Positions 12,101 to 23,844 are shown, counted from the stretch's first letter. The stretch: DNA of 64,000 bases from Meconema thalassinum (GCA_946902985.2 OX336394.1:273765496-273829495), one strand, 5' to 3'. Numbers and translations: made by a program. The notes: a model not told the origin generated them from the letters alone.

Positions 12101-12720
12101 TCACTAGATTGTGCAACTTTCCAGGCTGTATGAGAGTGTTGATGTTTAGAGTGCCTACGTATGTTGGTGTCTTATGTGGAAGTTTGCCAGAGAACTCCGA
12201 TTTTCTCTGTGGCCGTGGTTGCCCGGGTCCCCCAGAGTCCGAACGCCCGGGTGCCGTCAGTTGACGGGTGGATTGGTTACCACCTGGGGTAATAATGTTA
12301 TTATTTGCACGCGCCATGGTTACTTGTAAGAAATGGGGTCTAGTGGTTATCCACTAGGTTTCTTAGAACCAGGGATTGTTAGTTCCTGGAGCATGTTTAC
12401 AGCCGCACCACTTGGTGAACGGACGCTGACCATAAGCCGCCCAATCTGGCAACAAACGCTTTTGGATTTAGAGTTCTTTATTGGTGGGGAAACCACCTGG
12501 CTCTTCCGCTCCATCCATCGTTGGGAATCTTAGATTCCTCTTCCGCCATCAGGACCGTTGACCAATTTTCACCTAGTAACCCTAGGCAGGGGCCCTTACA
12601 GGGTGCTACCATCCGGAGCCAGATGGACCCAGGTTTTTTAACGAGGTGTTACTCCTCCCCCTCCTCCTTCCTCATCACATACGAGATGAGGCCCCGGGCT
12701 TGGGACCAGCAGTGGCGGAG
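9155..12720 (-). mobile_element. RTE-clade non-LTR retrotransposon, nearly full length
   Basis: A 3.6-kb unit read on the minus strand: a 5' leader (12720-12318), one long endonuclease-RT frame, and a short 3' end (TTTTTTACACGTTACAGGCC as read on +) abutting an ATT tract. An ATT tract also abuts its 5' end. Only one in-frame stop and one apparent single-base shift were found, so it is relatively young. Confidence 0.85.
9193..12317 (-). pseudogene. RTE-type endonuclease-reverse transcriptase, one stop and one frameshift
   Basis: The enzyme would nick target DNA and copy the element's RNA there. From the ATG at 12317 a 738-codon frame carries an APE-type endonuclease (LNINTLIQPGKL near residue 58, LALQETRI, then LLMGDFNAQIG and IDSDHYLTRVKV). 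The RT follows, with HPLNKKGDRSDVNNYRGISL, EYQAGFRPGRSCAEQI, FVDFKKAYDSID and NTGVRQGDGLSPLLFNLVL. A TGA at 10101-10103 interrupts it. The same frame continues with LAFADDLALLSD (the FADD catalytic motif). A single-base shift in an A run near 9637 moves it to the frame ending at 9193 with a KRRLKFYGHISRL tail region. Insect databases often label such proteins craniofacial development protein 2-like, a misnomer for RTE. Confidence 0.9.
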
Positions 12721-12776
12721 TTATTATTATTATTATTATTATTATTATAACACAGTCTATTATTATTATTATTATT
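12721..12776. repeat. (ATT)n microsatellite, tract 2
   Basis: Two ATT runs (12721-12748 and 12759-12776) separated by AACACAGTCT, between the 5' end of the minus-strand RTE element and the 5' end of the plus-strand R1-like element. Confidence 0.9.
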
Positions 12777-13278
12777 GATTATTGTTGCAGCCATGATTGG
12801 CATAAGGTTGTCGTGTGTGTCGTGCGTGTGAATTACCGCTGAATTAGCAATTAGCTGGATTTGTGTGTTGCCTTTCGGCATCGAAACAGGTTGGTGTTTG
12901 TCCCAGTTCATGGTACGTGTATTGTGTTTCATGAGTTTTATTCTCTTCTCGGAATTTATTGAGTGTTGACTGGTCTTCTGTCGTCAATTTTAGGTTAAGG
13001 TTTTGCCATAGACTGTTGAAATCATAGAACTTGCAGTGACGACATTCATACTTCGAGCGCTAGTGAAATCCAAGGCCATCTGGGTTGAGAGTAATTCTGT
13101 GGTAACCTTATAGGTCTCGTCGTTAGGGGGTAGATAGTAGGTCTGGAATACTTGGAGACAGCGGCCATTAGAGACCCGCTACAATGAGTACGTAGCAACC
13201 ATCCTATTATACTATAGATTTTGGACGGTATTTGTGTTTTGCAGTCGGCATCAGCTTATTTTTGGGAAATCTGCCATC

Positions 13279-14468
13279 ATGGATTCTATTAGTAGCTCGA
13301 AGGATACAAGTGCAGACGCTACTCCAATTGATAAGGCTTTGACAAGATGCATTGATGTCATCAGAAAGATGAAGCTTGCTACAGGAAGACAGAAGAATAT
13401 ATCTAATGACGTGAAAAATGGAATAGCGGAGATAGAGGATATCATTATATCGTGTAGGGACAATTGGCTTGAGAAGCAAGGGGTTCTCCCTGCAGTGGAA
13501 GAGCATACCTAAGGGCATGAGAAGGTGATAGTGGCATTGGATAGCCCTGATAACCCCATTCAATCGCCTCCAGTAGATTCCGACAAGCAGGAGGAATATT
13601 TGTCAGAATGGACGACGGTCCGACGGAGGAGGTCCTCCGGTATCGCTGTGTCGTGGTCAGAAAGTGCTTCTCTGTCGTCACAAAGGGCGGACCACCAGTT
13701 CGGGAGAGCAAGACTCGGAAATCCCATAATCGATCACGACCCAAGGCTGTTCTGATCCAACCAGCAGCTGGGAAGACTTATGCAGAAATTGTGAAGAGTT
13801 TGAGGGAGAAGGTGAAGCCAGAGGCCTGCCATCCGGAAATTTGATCGATCCGTCAAACTAGATCCGGGGACGTTTTACTGGAGTTTGAAACGAAGGCTGA
13901 CAAGGACTGTCGAGAAATGTTCAGCAGCACTTTGAGGGAAGCTGTTGGTCATGCCGGATTGGTGAGGACATTGACTCCTAGAACAGTCTTGGAGATAAGA
14001 GACATGGATATTGTGACTACTGTAAGTGATGTCCAATTGGCTCTGAAACGAGACATAGAGGGTTTTATAGATGAGCTGAAAGTATCCGTCACTAAACCCA
14101 ACAGTAGAGGACAGAAAATGGCAATTGTGGAAATGGATAATCAGAATGCTGAGAAATTATTGTAGACTGGCCGTATTAAGGTCGGTTTCATATACTGTAG
14201 GGTTAGGAGAAGAGCGATGGTAACACGCTGCTTTCGGTGTCTGGGTTATGACCATATAAGGAGGAATTGCAATGGGCCAGATAGAAGCGGCCTTTGCTAC
14301 AGATGTGGTCAACTGGGTCATAAAGCCGCAGGATGTACGTCAGGCATGAAATGCGTGCTGTGCTCTGACTGTAATCGGGAGGGCTTAAACATAAGTCACA
14401 TCCCTGGAACAGGTTCTTGTACAGTGTTTCTAGAGGCACTCGTGAAGATTAAAGAAAAATCACAATGA
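13279..14468 (+). pseudogene. R1-like ORF1, gag-like protein with zinc knuckles
   Basis: Starts at the ATG at 13279 (MDSISSSKDTSADATPIDKA). It is an RNA-binding structural protein of the retrotransposon ribonucleoprotein. The C-terminal part has CCHC knuckles: CFRCLGYDHIRRNC, then CYRCGQLGHKAAGC, then a third, variant CVLCSDC. The frame is broken by a TAA at 13510 and changes frame in the 13600-13660 region; two further stops (near 13842 and 14163) lie in the same later frame. Its end overlaps the ATG of ORF2 in an ATGA arrangement at 14465-14468, which suggests coupled termination and re-initiation. Confidence 0.8.
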
Positions 14469-17400
14469 CGAATGTCCTGCAAGGGAACCTGAAACGAAGC
14501 ATAATCGCTAATGATCTTTTGATACAGCTAAAATTTGAAAGGAAAACAGATATTCTCCTGATCAGTGAGCAATATCGAAACTTGGACGTGCTGGGCTGGT
14601 TTTCGGATCCCCTAGGTACGGCGGCTATCTGGATACCGGATCTGAGCAAAATCCATGTGGAGGATCACGGATCCGGAGAAGGGTTCGTTTGGGTTAAGAG
14701 TGGTGGGATTACGTTCGTAAGTTGCTATTTAACTCCGAATGAACATATTCAGGACTTTCAAAGGAAGCTGGACAATTTGAAAGATACTGTCCGTGAGATG
14801 GAAGGTGTTGCGGCAGTAGCCGGTGACTTCAACGCTAGGGCATTGGAATGGGGTATGCCACATCAAAATTCGAGGGGACGACGAGTTTTAGAGATGGCAG
14901 CCAGATTAGGATTGGTCGTGGTGAATACAGGGACCACAACGACATTTAGACGACCTGGTTATACGGAGACTAAACCAGATATTACGCTGGTGTCGGATCA
15001 TCTGGCAGCCTTGGTAGTAGAATGGGAAGTGATCAAGGATTATACTGCTAGTGATCACCAATATATCACCTTTCGGATTCTACGAGATCAGCAGCCTCAG
15101 AGGCACAACACATTGAAGACAACACGTTGGAATGTATCGCGCATCGACGAGGAGAAATTTGCCAATGTACTCGAATCAGTACAGACAGGAACTAGTAACA
15201 TTGTTGAGGAATTAGATCTAAAAGTTTATGTTAAGGAACAGGTGGGGGTCACTATGCGTCTCTTGCACCTTGCCTGCAAAGCGTCAATGCCCCGGAAGCG
15301 TCTTCGAAACAATAGACGTCCTGCTTATTGGTGGACTGATGAAATAGCTGATCTTCGAAGAACTTGTCTTCGACTCAGAAGAAGAGCCCAACGTTCAAGA
15401 CATCGACCAGAGGCTGATTTGAGATCCGCTGAGCACCTTGCAGCTAAGAGAACCCTTCGAGATGCCATCAGAATACGTAAGACTCTGATGTGGCTGTTGT
15501 TAGTTAAAGAAGTAGACGTAGATCCTTGGGGATTAGGCTACCGAATTGTCACCAAGAAACTCGGCACGTTGGATGCACGGACGATGGATGGTATTGTAGA
15601 CGAGCTATTCCCTACTCACCCTGTGCGAATTGATGTGGGCGACGTAGTTGAGCCGGAATTAATTCCTCTATTTACCATAGGTGAGCTGAAGGAAGCAGTA
15701 GGCTCCCTTCGGAATAAGAAGGCTCCAGGCCCTGACGGGATACCCGCGGAAGCAATGAAACTAACTGTCAAGGTTTGTCCTCAGCTACTGCTTGAAATGT
15801 ACAACTGTTGTCTGAGAGCAGGTGTCTTTAGTGCCCGTTGGAAAATGGCTCGACTAGTGCTGATTAGAAAGGAAAGGCAGTTGGGAACGCGCCATCGTCC
15901 TTCAGACCACTATGTATTTTAGTCATTGCGGGAAAAGTGCTGGAGAAGCTATTAAAACCTCGCATACTGTCGTCTATTCAAGCCTCGGGAAATCTGTCTG
16001 ACAGGCAATTTGGCTTCCGCCGTGGGCGATGTACAATAGATGCAGTACGCCTAGTAGTTGAAGCTGCGAATGAAGCACAGGAAGGTAACCACTATTCTCG
16101 GAAGATAACACTTCTGATATCCTTGGATGTGAAGAACGCCTTCAACTCAGCTAGGTGGATGGATATGGTTGAAGCTCTTCAATTCACATTCCAGTTGCCT
16201 GCATATCTCCTGCGTATAATGAAATATATTTGAAGGACCGTACCCTGTTATATGACACTGCAGACGGTCAGAGGAGGAGAAGAGTCACGGCAGGAGCAGC
16301 GCAAGGATCTATCCTGGGCCCGGATTTGTGGAACATGTTGTACGACGGCTTACTGCGCATGGAGATGCCCGAAAATACATTCCTTGTTGGGTACGCTGAT
16401 GATATTGCAGCGGTGATTGTAGCCCGAGATGCGGTTCTGGCTCAGTGGAAACTCAATCTGGTAATGCGACGGGTGAGTGGTTGGATGAACGCTCATGGTC
16501 TGAATTTAGCTATGGCGAAAACTGAAATAGTCATGTTAACTAGGAGAAGAATGGATACTATCATTCCCATGAAGGTTGGAGAGGTGGTCGTTCGAACTGG
16601 AGCTACTGCGAAGTACTTAGGATTTACTCTTGACACGAAACTGACATACTGGTCTCATATACGGAAGGCAGCAGACAAGGTAGAAGTAGTGACAGCTGCC
16701 ATTAGTAGACTCATGGCTAATGTGCATGGTCCTAGACAAAGCAAGCGTCGACTACTGTTGTCCACAGCGCAGTCTATTCTCCTGTATGGAGCTGAGATTT
16801 GGTCTGATTCGCTAAGGATAGAGAAGTATAGAGCGGCTTCGGTGGCGTAGTTGGTAGCATGCTGAGCTTCTATGCCCAAGATAGCGGGTTCAAACCCGGC
16901 CGAAGCCGTCGGATTTTTTAAGAGCGTTAAAAATCCCTCAGTATGCCTTCCTTCGGAGGGGAAGTAAAGCCGGCGGTCCCATGTCATAGATTTATGGCAT
17001 GTTAAAGATCTTTCCACTAATTACACCTGTGTGAAACTAAATTGGATAGGTTAAGAATGTAAACAACGCTCTTAGGTTGCTACGTTCGTTGCCAAGAGCC
17101 GACTGCGGTGGCGTCTAGTAGCTAGTTCTGAACTAGGCCTAGTAGTCGTTGACGGTGGCGCTTGGCGGCAAAAGTAGGAACTATTTGAAAATTCAAAGTT
17201 GCAGTCCCTACTTGAATTAAAAAAAACAGATACACACACTAATACAGTCATCACAATTAACACCGGTTATCAGACAGATTCTACACACACCCAAAGTACA
17301 CGGGGCTACATGACCGCGTTGTCGCAGCCCCTAAACTAAGGAACCAACCAACCAGAGAAGTATAGGAAACGCCTAGCTGCAATTCAGAGGAGAGGAGCTC

Positions 17401-17955
17401 TGAGGGTGGCGTGTGCTTACCGTACAGTTTCGGAACCTGCAATTCTGGTTGTCTCAGGTGTTGCGCCAATAGACTTACTCGCGCAAGAACGTAAAGACGT
17501 ATACTTCCGACGAGTAGAACTGGGCAAGGCTCAAGCCCGGAAGGAAGCCGTAGCACGCAAGATGGAGCTCTGGCAGCAGAGGTGGAATGACGATCTCAGA
17601 GTAAGATGGACAGCTCGGCTGATACCGAGTCTGGTCGAGTGGACAAGTTGAAAACATGGAGAGACGAATTATTTTCTGACTCAGATGTCGGTGTTACCAT
17701 CATCGTATGGCCAAAGTAAGAAGTCAAGTATGTATTTACTGCGAGAACGAACGAGATAACGTATATCATACGTTCTTCGTCTGCGATCGTTGGGCAGCGG
17801 AAAAACAACGACTTGAAGCTGAGGTTGGTCCAATAACGCCGGACAATATCGTTATGGTGAGGAACGAGCTCAGCTGGGATACGGTCGCTTTCTTTGTTGA
17901 GGTGGTCCTTCGTCAGAAGAAGTCGGATGGGGACTTGCTCGATTTAGTTGATTAA
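14465..17955 (+). pseudogene. R1-like ORF2, APE endonuclease and reverse transcriptase
   Basis: The first 485 codons (14465-15922) hold the endonuclease: LLISEQYR, AVAGDFNARALEWG, TYTASDHQY-type region read as DYTASDHQYITF. The RT follows with NKKAPGPDGIPAEA. The frame shifts near 15900 and again near 16225. RT motifs continue: QFGFRRGRCTIDAV, LISLDVKNAFNSARW, AGAAQGSILGPDLWN and VGYADDIAAV (intact YADD). At 16820-16831 the frame is cut by a SINE; the RT tail resumes at 17357 with KRLAAIQRRGALRVACAYRT. The C-terminus has a CIYCENERDNVYHTFFVC finger. The gene is dead because of shifts and the insertion. The R1 clade is judged by ORF layout and motif style. Confidence 0.85.
16832..17353 (+). 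mobile_element. tRNA-headed SINE (family A), full length, with 12-bp target duplication
   Basis: The tRNA-like head contains GCGGCTTCGGTGGCGTAGTT (A box) and GGGTTCAAACCC (B box). The body shares GGAGGGGAAGTAAAGCCGGC with the minus copy at 4028-4222. The tail ends AAGGAACCAACCAACC. The flanking direct repeat AGAGAAGTATAG (16820-16831 and 17354-17365) is perfect, which fixes the ends of the 522-bp insert within the R1-like ORF2. Confidence 0.9.
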
Positions 17956-18170
17956 GTCTGCGATCCGGGGACTATGAATTGAGAAGTAAGATGATGCTTG
18001 TGAAGCAAAGAAAACGGCTCCATCCTGAAGTAATACGAAAGTGGTCCCGGGATGGGTTTTGTCAAGAGGACAGGATGTGTTTTTTTAGTGGGTAAGAATC
18101 CCACACTTTTGAGGAGTGCGGACCCTTCTCAAGGTCTTATGCAAGATTTTTCCACTTCCTTCGTAAAAAA

Positions 18171-18218
<48 letters not shown>
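18171..18218. repeat. (ATT)n microsatellite, tract 3
   Basis: A clean ATT run between the 3' end of the plus-strand R1-like element and the 3' end of a minus-strand RTE-like fragment. Confidence 0.95.
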
Positions 18219-18220
<2 letters not shown>

Positions 18221-19451
18221 TTTCATTCAATTTCGCTAATTGGCCAACAAGGACCACGATAAGCCTCATTTTATATTCTGGCATTTGTTCATTTTTCGCT
18301 TGATCCACATTGTCTTCAAGAGCTCGCTGTGTTTATCACGACCTTCTTCTGTCCATTTCGCACCAGTTGTCCGTTTTCCGTCCCGGAAAGTCCCAAACGT
18401 CTTGATGGCTGCTCTATAAAGATTTCGGTGTCGTGCATCTTCTGCTCCTATCCCCATTTCTTTCAGATCTTTCTGGACGTTAACATACCACGGCATTGTA
18501 GTTTTTGGTTTGGAGTCGAATATACTGAAGATACGTTCCGTCCTTCGGGAGTCGATCATCCGTCGTATATGACCGTAGAAGCAAACTCTGCGTTTTCACA
18601 TTGTATCTGAGATCTTCTTTGTCCTCGAGTATATTTCTTGCCTGGATTTTCTGACGTAGATGCCATTTTTGTAGTCTGGGCCAAGTATGATGTGTAGGAT
18701 CTTTCTTTCTTTTCTCTCTAGCTTCGCGAGCAAACATTTCTCGGATAGGATAAGGCATTCAGATGCATATAGCGGTACTGGTTTGATGACAGTGTTATAG
18801 TGACGAATTTTTGTGTTCAAAAAGAGCACTTTTTGTTATATATGTTGCGAGTGGTTTGGAAAGCGACTTCCATGTTCTTGATTCTTGCTTCTATGGCTTC
18901 CTTGTCAAGGCCATTTTGCTGGATCCATTCCCCAAGATATTTAAATTTATTAACACGGTTTATCAAAGCCTCCGTGGCTTAGGCGGCAGCACGCCGGCCT
19001 CTCACCGCTGGGTCCGTGGTTCAAATCCCGGTCACTCCAATGTGAGATCTGTGCTGGACAAAACGGAGGCAGACAGGTTTTTCTCCGGGTACTCCGGTTT
19101 TCCCTGTCAAAATTTCATTCCAGCAACACTCTCCACTATCATTTCATCTGTCATTCATTTAATCATTGCCCCAGAGGAGTGCGTCAGGCCTCGGCAGCCG
19201 GCACAGTTCATATCCTCGCCGCTAGATGGGGGCTTCATTCATTCCATTCCTGACCCGGTCGGAGACTGGAAGCAGGCTGTGGATTTTCATTTCAACACGG
19301 TTTATCGTTCCATATTTGGTGTTTAGTTTTGCTGTATCATCCTTGATGTTCGACATTTCTTCTGTCTTTTGAAAGGAAATTTGTAATCCTGTTTGTTCTG
19401 CTACTTCCTTCAATATATTGACCTGTTCTGTTGCACTTTCGAAATCTTCTG

Positions 19452-19453
<2 letters not shown>
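18219..19453 (-). pseudogene. 5'-truncated RTE-like LINE fragment
   Basis: Minus-strand C-terminal coding parts: EQVNILKEVAEQTGLQISFQ near 19450-19370 (thumb region downstream of the FADD motif), TKYGTINRV, then after the SINE the KIRHYNTVIKPVPLYASECL block and the tail VQKDLKEMGIGAEDARHR. The RT core and endonuclease are missing, so the copy was truncated at its 5' end, at the ATT tract 4 boundary. It is a different subfamily from the RTE at 9155-12720. Confidence 0.8.
18965..19293 (+). mobile_element. tRNA-headed SINE with 13-bp target duplication
   Basis: The head has GCCTCCGTGGCTTAGGCGGC and B box GGTTCAAATCCC. The body has GGCAGCCGGCACAGTTCATA and ends with GGAGACTGGAAGCAGGCTGT plus GGATTTTCATTTC. 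Perfect direct repeats AACACGGTTTATC (18952-18964 and 19294-19306) define the insertion into the RTE-like fragment. Confidence 0.9.
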
Positions 19454-19518
<65 letters not shown>

Positions 19519-19526
19519 CATTATTA
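19454..19526. repeat. (ATT)n microsatellite, tract 4
   Basis: ATT run with one ATC unit, lying between the truncated 5' side of the minus-strand RTE-like fragment and the 5' end of the plus-strand CR1-like element. Confidence 0.95.
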
Positions 19527-19593
19527 AGTGAGACACCGGAGGAAGCAGACGTGTGCTTGAGTGCTCCGCAAAAAAGTTAAGTATAGCAAGGAA

Positions 19594-20574
19594 ATGGTTT
19601 GCGACCGTTGTCAAGAAGGACTCCCAAGTGATGGTGACTATGTATTCTGCACGGGATGCAAAAGGAAATATCACTATGAATGTACAACCGTAACTGTACG
19701 TACATGGAAGGGTATGGCCAAACAAGCGAAGGAATCATGGCGGTGTCCACAATGCCGTAGTTTCAAGAAGACGACGTCAGCACCTGCTGTCGCAAGCAGT
19801 GGAACAATGACCCAACCAGCTGCTAATACTGATGACACAGAGACTCCACCTTCAATACCGGACACGGAGACAATACACGCATCGGATATCAAAGGTATGT
19901 TCTTAGAATTAACGAAACAGATTAGTGAACTGAAAAACCAAGTGAGTGAAAGTGTAAAAAGTGCCGACTTTATTGCGCAGAAATATGATGAGTTGATTAA
20001 GGAAACTAAGTCAAATGCAACTCTTCTGAAATTACTTACAGCAGAAATAAAAACCCTAAAAGACGAAAAGAATCTACAAGACAAAATAATATCAGATCTA
20101 AACGAGAAAGTGCACACAATGGAACAGAACGGTAGGCAACAATACATTGAAATATGTGAAGTGCCACGCGCGAAAGATGAATGCCTGGATGAAATCGTCC
20201 ACAAAATTGCTGAGACTCTAGAAGTAGATCTAAACATGTTTGATGTAGAGGAAGTTTACAGGCCCCCACTGCAAAGAAAGAACAAAATCCCCCCTATAGT
20301 GGTAAATTTCAACTCTATATCCAAAAAGAATGAATTTTTACAGAAAAGAAAAGGACAAAATTTCCTCACTCATGGGAAAACAAAATCTAGGTTTTTCATT
20401 AACGAAAGTCTAACGTCATTTTACAGAGAGCTACTATGGAAAACTAAAAATCAGGCAAGAGAAAATAACTGGGAATTCATTTGGGTTAAAAACGGCAAAA
20501 TTCTATCGCGAAAAAACGACGAATCTGGTATATTGAGAATCTCCCGTGAGGAAGACATTAACAAAATTAGGTAA
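19594..20574 (+). CDS. CR1-like ORF1: PHD finger, coiled coil, FP-like domain
   Basis: Open from the ATG at 19594 to the stop at 20574 (326 codons). Residues about 3-52 form a PHD-type zinc finger (CDRCQEGL, CTGCKRKYHYEC, WRCPQC). Residues about 95-190 are rich in heptad-like K/E/L segments (IKGMFLELTKQISELKNQ), a likely coiled coil for trimer or oligomer formation. The C-terminal third (SRFFINESLTSFYRELLWKT, then WEFIWVKNGKILSRK) resembles the FP-like domain found in ORF1 of several LINE clades. It would package the element RNA. It lies 54 bases upstream of ORF2. The ORF is undamaged even though ORF2 is not. Confidence 0.8.
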   Translation: MVCDRCQEGLPSDGDYVFCTGCKRKYHYECTTVTVRTWKGMAKQAKESWRCPQCRSFKKTTSAPAVASSGTMTQPAANTDDTETPPSIPDTETIHASDIKGMFLELTKQISELKNQVSESVKSADFIAQKYDELIKETKSNATLLKLLTAEIKTLKDEKNLQDKIISDLNEKVHTMEQNGRQQYIEICEVPRAKDECLDEIVHKIAETLEVDLNMFDVEEVYRPPLQRKNKIPPIVVNFNSISKKNEFLQKRKGQNFLTHGKTKSRFFINESLTSFYRELLWKTKNQARENNWEFIWVKNGKILSRKNDESGILRISREEDINKIR

Positions 20575-20628
20575 GCCCCCCGGCCAAAAAGAAAGAATTA
20601 TTAATGAATTATTATATTAATTGATATT

Positions 20629-23511
20629 ATGAACAGTTGGGATAGCAATATAAATGCTTCTGGAATACAAAAGGAACTCACATTTCTCAATATACCCGAT
20701 TTTATCGAAAATTTTAATAAGACTAGAAATAATGCTGAAATCAATATCCTTTCTCTAAATATTCAATCTATATCAAAAAACTGAGATTATTTAACCATAA
20801 CCTTAGGCAAGAAAATTAATGATCTGGATATTATTTGCTTAACAGAAATTAACATACTTGAATCTAATAATTACCTATTTACTTTGGATAATTTTAATGT
20901 TGTATTTTGTAATAGAACAAATCGTAAAGGAGGAGGCATAGCCATATATGTAAAGAACAACATGGCTATTAGAACACACAATTCATAAATTTCCAATACC
21001 CATGAATCAATGGTAATAGAAATACTTCACATGAACAAAAAAGATTGGATTAACATGCATTTACAGACCACCTAGCACTAACATAAATGACTTTCCTGAT
21101 GAACTGGAGACACATATAACACAACACACTAGTAAGTACAGCGAATACGCCATTTTAGGAGATATCAACATTGATACTTTATCTAATGACAGCAGTCTAT
21201 CAGCTATCAAATATACAAATATTATGGCAACTCATGGTTTCCTACCACTTATCACTCAATGTACTCGTTATGATCCAAATTTAGACTCGAGAACATGTAT
21301 TGATCACATATACTATCGTAGCAGACTAGATCAATATACTTCTGCAGTCATACAAGCAGACATCTCTGACCACTACATAACATATGCAGGTATTTGGACA
21401 AAAAATGATAAGACACAATCACAAGATAATGAATCGACAATTACGCTAATGAACGATACTATAATACACTCAAGCCTTAACAGCACAGACTGGACAGATT
21501 GCCTTGAATTAAAAAATCCTAATGACATATATAACAATATAACAACCAAATTTAAGGAAATCTACCAAAAAGCATCTTACATATCCACACGTAAACACAG
21601 AAAAAGCTAACAATGGTTCACTTATGACCTAAAAATACAATGTAAGGAAAGAGACAGACTTTACAAAACTATGCTGAGAAACAAGGATAATATTACAATA
21701 AAAAATGAATACAAAGCTTTCAGAAACAAATTAAATAAGCTAATAAACAAAACAAAACATCAATATTATAAAAATAAGATAAATAGTTCCAAAAACGATA
21801 ATAAAGGAATGTGGAAAGTCATTAATGATATAACAGGTCGAAAAACACAAACTGTCAATTAAGTCATAAACAAACACTTAAGATTACATTATACTAACGA
21901 AGTGATAGTCAATAAATTCAACAATACCTTTAGTGATGAAATAAACAGCTCATAACTGTAGTATCAACATATGGCAATCAAATAGAAACACATTAATGAA
22001 TTCCTTTACATTACTTGAAACTGATGAACATGAAATAGGAAACATAATTAAGGAATTAAAAACAGACAAATCGCCTGGGGCGGACAATATACGCTTGAAA
22101 GACATAAAGGCAACATCCAAAAAAAACTATACCAATCATAATACACCTCATAAATAAGATATTCGAATCAGGCATAATACCAAAATATATGAAATACACA
22201 ATTATTAAACCAATATATAAGAATGGCGATCACTTAGACTTTGGCAACTACAGACCAATATGCATTTTATCAATCCTACACAAAATAATGGAAAAATGCT
22301 TGGATAAGAGATTGAAGAATTTCCTAAATAAATATGATATTTTAAAGGGACACCTATACGGTTTTAGGAAGGGAAAAAGTACTGAACTACTCCTGGCTGA
22401 ATTTGCCAATGTAATAAATAATGCCTTAAATAAGAACAATCACATAATGGTACTTTTTCTTGACTTTTCTAAAGCATTTGACACAATAAACCACAATAAA
22501 CTACTTGCTAAATTACACGATATTGGAATAAGAGGCACGACTTACAAACTATTTGAAAGCTATCTGAAAAACAGGGAAATGGCAGTTATGGTCAATAACA
22601 CTATCAGTGACGCAGTAGAAGGAACACGGGGTATCCCTCAAGGCAGTATTATTTCACCTTCACTATATAACCTGTTCGTAAACGACATGAATGAAACCAT
22701 TAGACACAGTAAAATATTTATCTATGCTGATAACACCACTATATATACCATACATAAGGACTCTAAAACAGCTTTTGATAGACTTCAAGAAGACTTCAAT
22801 AACATCACAAGATGGTGTCATGACAATAATTTGTATATAAATACAACCAAATCTAAAATAATGCACATCAGAGTTGATCACTTCACACAAGAAAAATACA
22901 AACTAACGCACCACAGCATATCATGCATACACCAAAACATCCTGGCAGGTTGCAAATGTAACACCTTCATAAATAGTACTTCGACACAAAAATACCTAGG
23001 AATTACCCTTGATGAACACTTTAAAATGAATACACACACAGTAAACATAATAAAAAACCTAAGAGCAAACCTCTACACCTACAATCTCCGATTTTATGTA
23101 GATAGGAAAACTTACAAAACAATTTATAGTGCTCTGATTGAAAGCAAATTAAGATATGCTATAGCAGCTTGGGGAAATCAAAACACAACTTTAATTAATA
23201 ATCTTCAAGATAGCCAAAACAGGTTCTTTAAATATTTCACTGATATCCCTTATTTTAATATTAAAGAGTTGTTCCAAATTACTGTACTGAATCTCTACTA
23301 CCATGATCCAAGATTCAGGCATAAGGTCTCTCACAACATACAAACAAGAGCCATAACAAGTACTAAATATGTAAAACCCTTATGTATAAATAGCTATGGT
23401 TTCAAGAGACTAGATTATATTATACCATCACTACTTAATGAACTACCACCTGGATTGACGAACATTAACAGCAAACAACTAGCTATAAGTCGCATTAAAA
23501 ATATTACTTAA
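20629..23511 (+). pseudogene. CR1-like ORF2, broken endonuclease and RT with altered catalytic motif
   Basis: It starts at the ATG at 20629 (MNSWDSNINA). The APE endonuclease is readable (INILSLNIQSISKN, ICLTEINI, GGGIAIYV, a GDIN-like block) but has stops and shifts through 20780-22190. From 22189 the RT is open for 440 codons: NGDHLDFGNYRPICILSILH, GFRKGKSTELLLAEF, FLDFSKAFDTINH and GIPQGSIISPSLYNLFVNDM. At about 22723-22734 the active-site motif reads YADN (IYADNTTIY) instead of YADD, so a metal-binding aspartate is lost. A normal thumb and C-terminal region follows to 23511. Confidence 0.85.
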
Positions 23512-23781
23512 CCAAACATTAACTCATAACATAAATTTATTAATATAACTACCATAGTGTAACTTTTTGTGTCTTTAATTATTTACATTAATACTTTATC
23601 ATTATCCTAACAAACAAAAAATGCATGCACTCTTGTATTGAAATATAATCTATATATATGTTGTAAATAATAATTAATATGTCTCACAGATAATCTGTAC
23701 TGTCATCAGATTCGTGAGACATATCACAATAATGTAACATAAATAGTTTTTAATAAATAAATTAAATTAAATTAAATTAAA

Positions 23782-23844
<63 letters not shown>

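Larger units (their letters stand above)
12777..18170 (+). mobile_element. R1-like non-LTR retrotransposon with two ORFs
   Basis: A plus-strand unit of about 5.4 kb (4.9 kb without the nested SINE). It starts next to an ATT tract, has a leader to 13278, a gag-like ORF1 with zinc knuckles, an ORF2 with endonuclease and RT, and a 3' UTR ending in CGTAAAAAA directly against ATT tract 3. It is interrupted by a SINE at 16832-17353 and by several stops and shifts. Confidence 0.85.
19527..23781 (+). mobile_element. CR1-like non-LTR retrotransposon
   Basis: About 4.25 kb, plus strand: short leader, ORF1 with a PHD finger, ORF2 with endonuclease and RT, then a 3' end with AAATTAAATTAAATTAA repeats that run straight into ATT tract 5. 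The 5' end abuts ATT tract 4. ORF1 is intact; ORF2 is damaged. Confidence 0.8.

Noticed and set aside
16845..19060. tRNA genes at the tRNA-like heads (also 6300, 42640, 46700, 61370)
   Set aside because: Only A and B boxes are recognisable. The sequences continue into repeated SINE bodies and have target duplications.
19222..19725. 167-codon minus-strand ORF with poly-I run
   Set aside because: A chimera of a SINE, an RTE-like fragment and an ATT tract.
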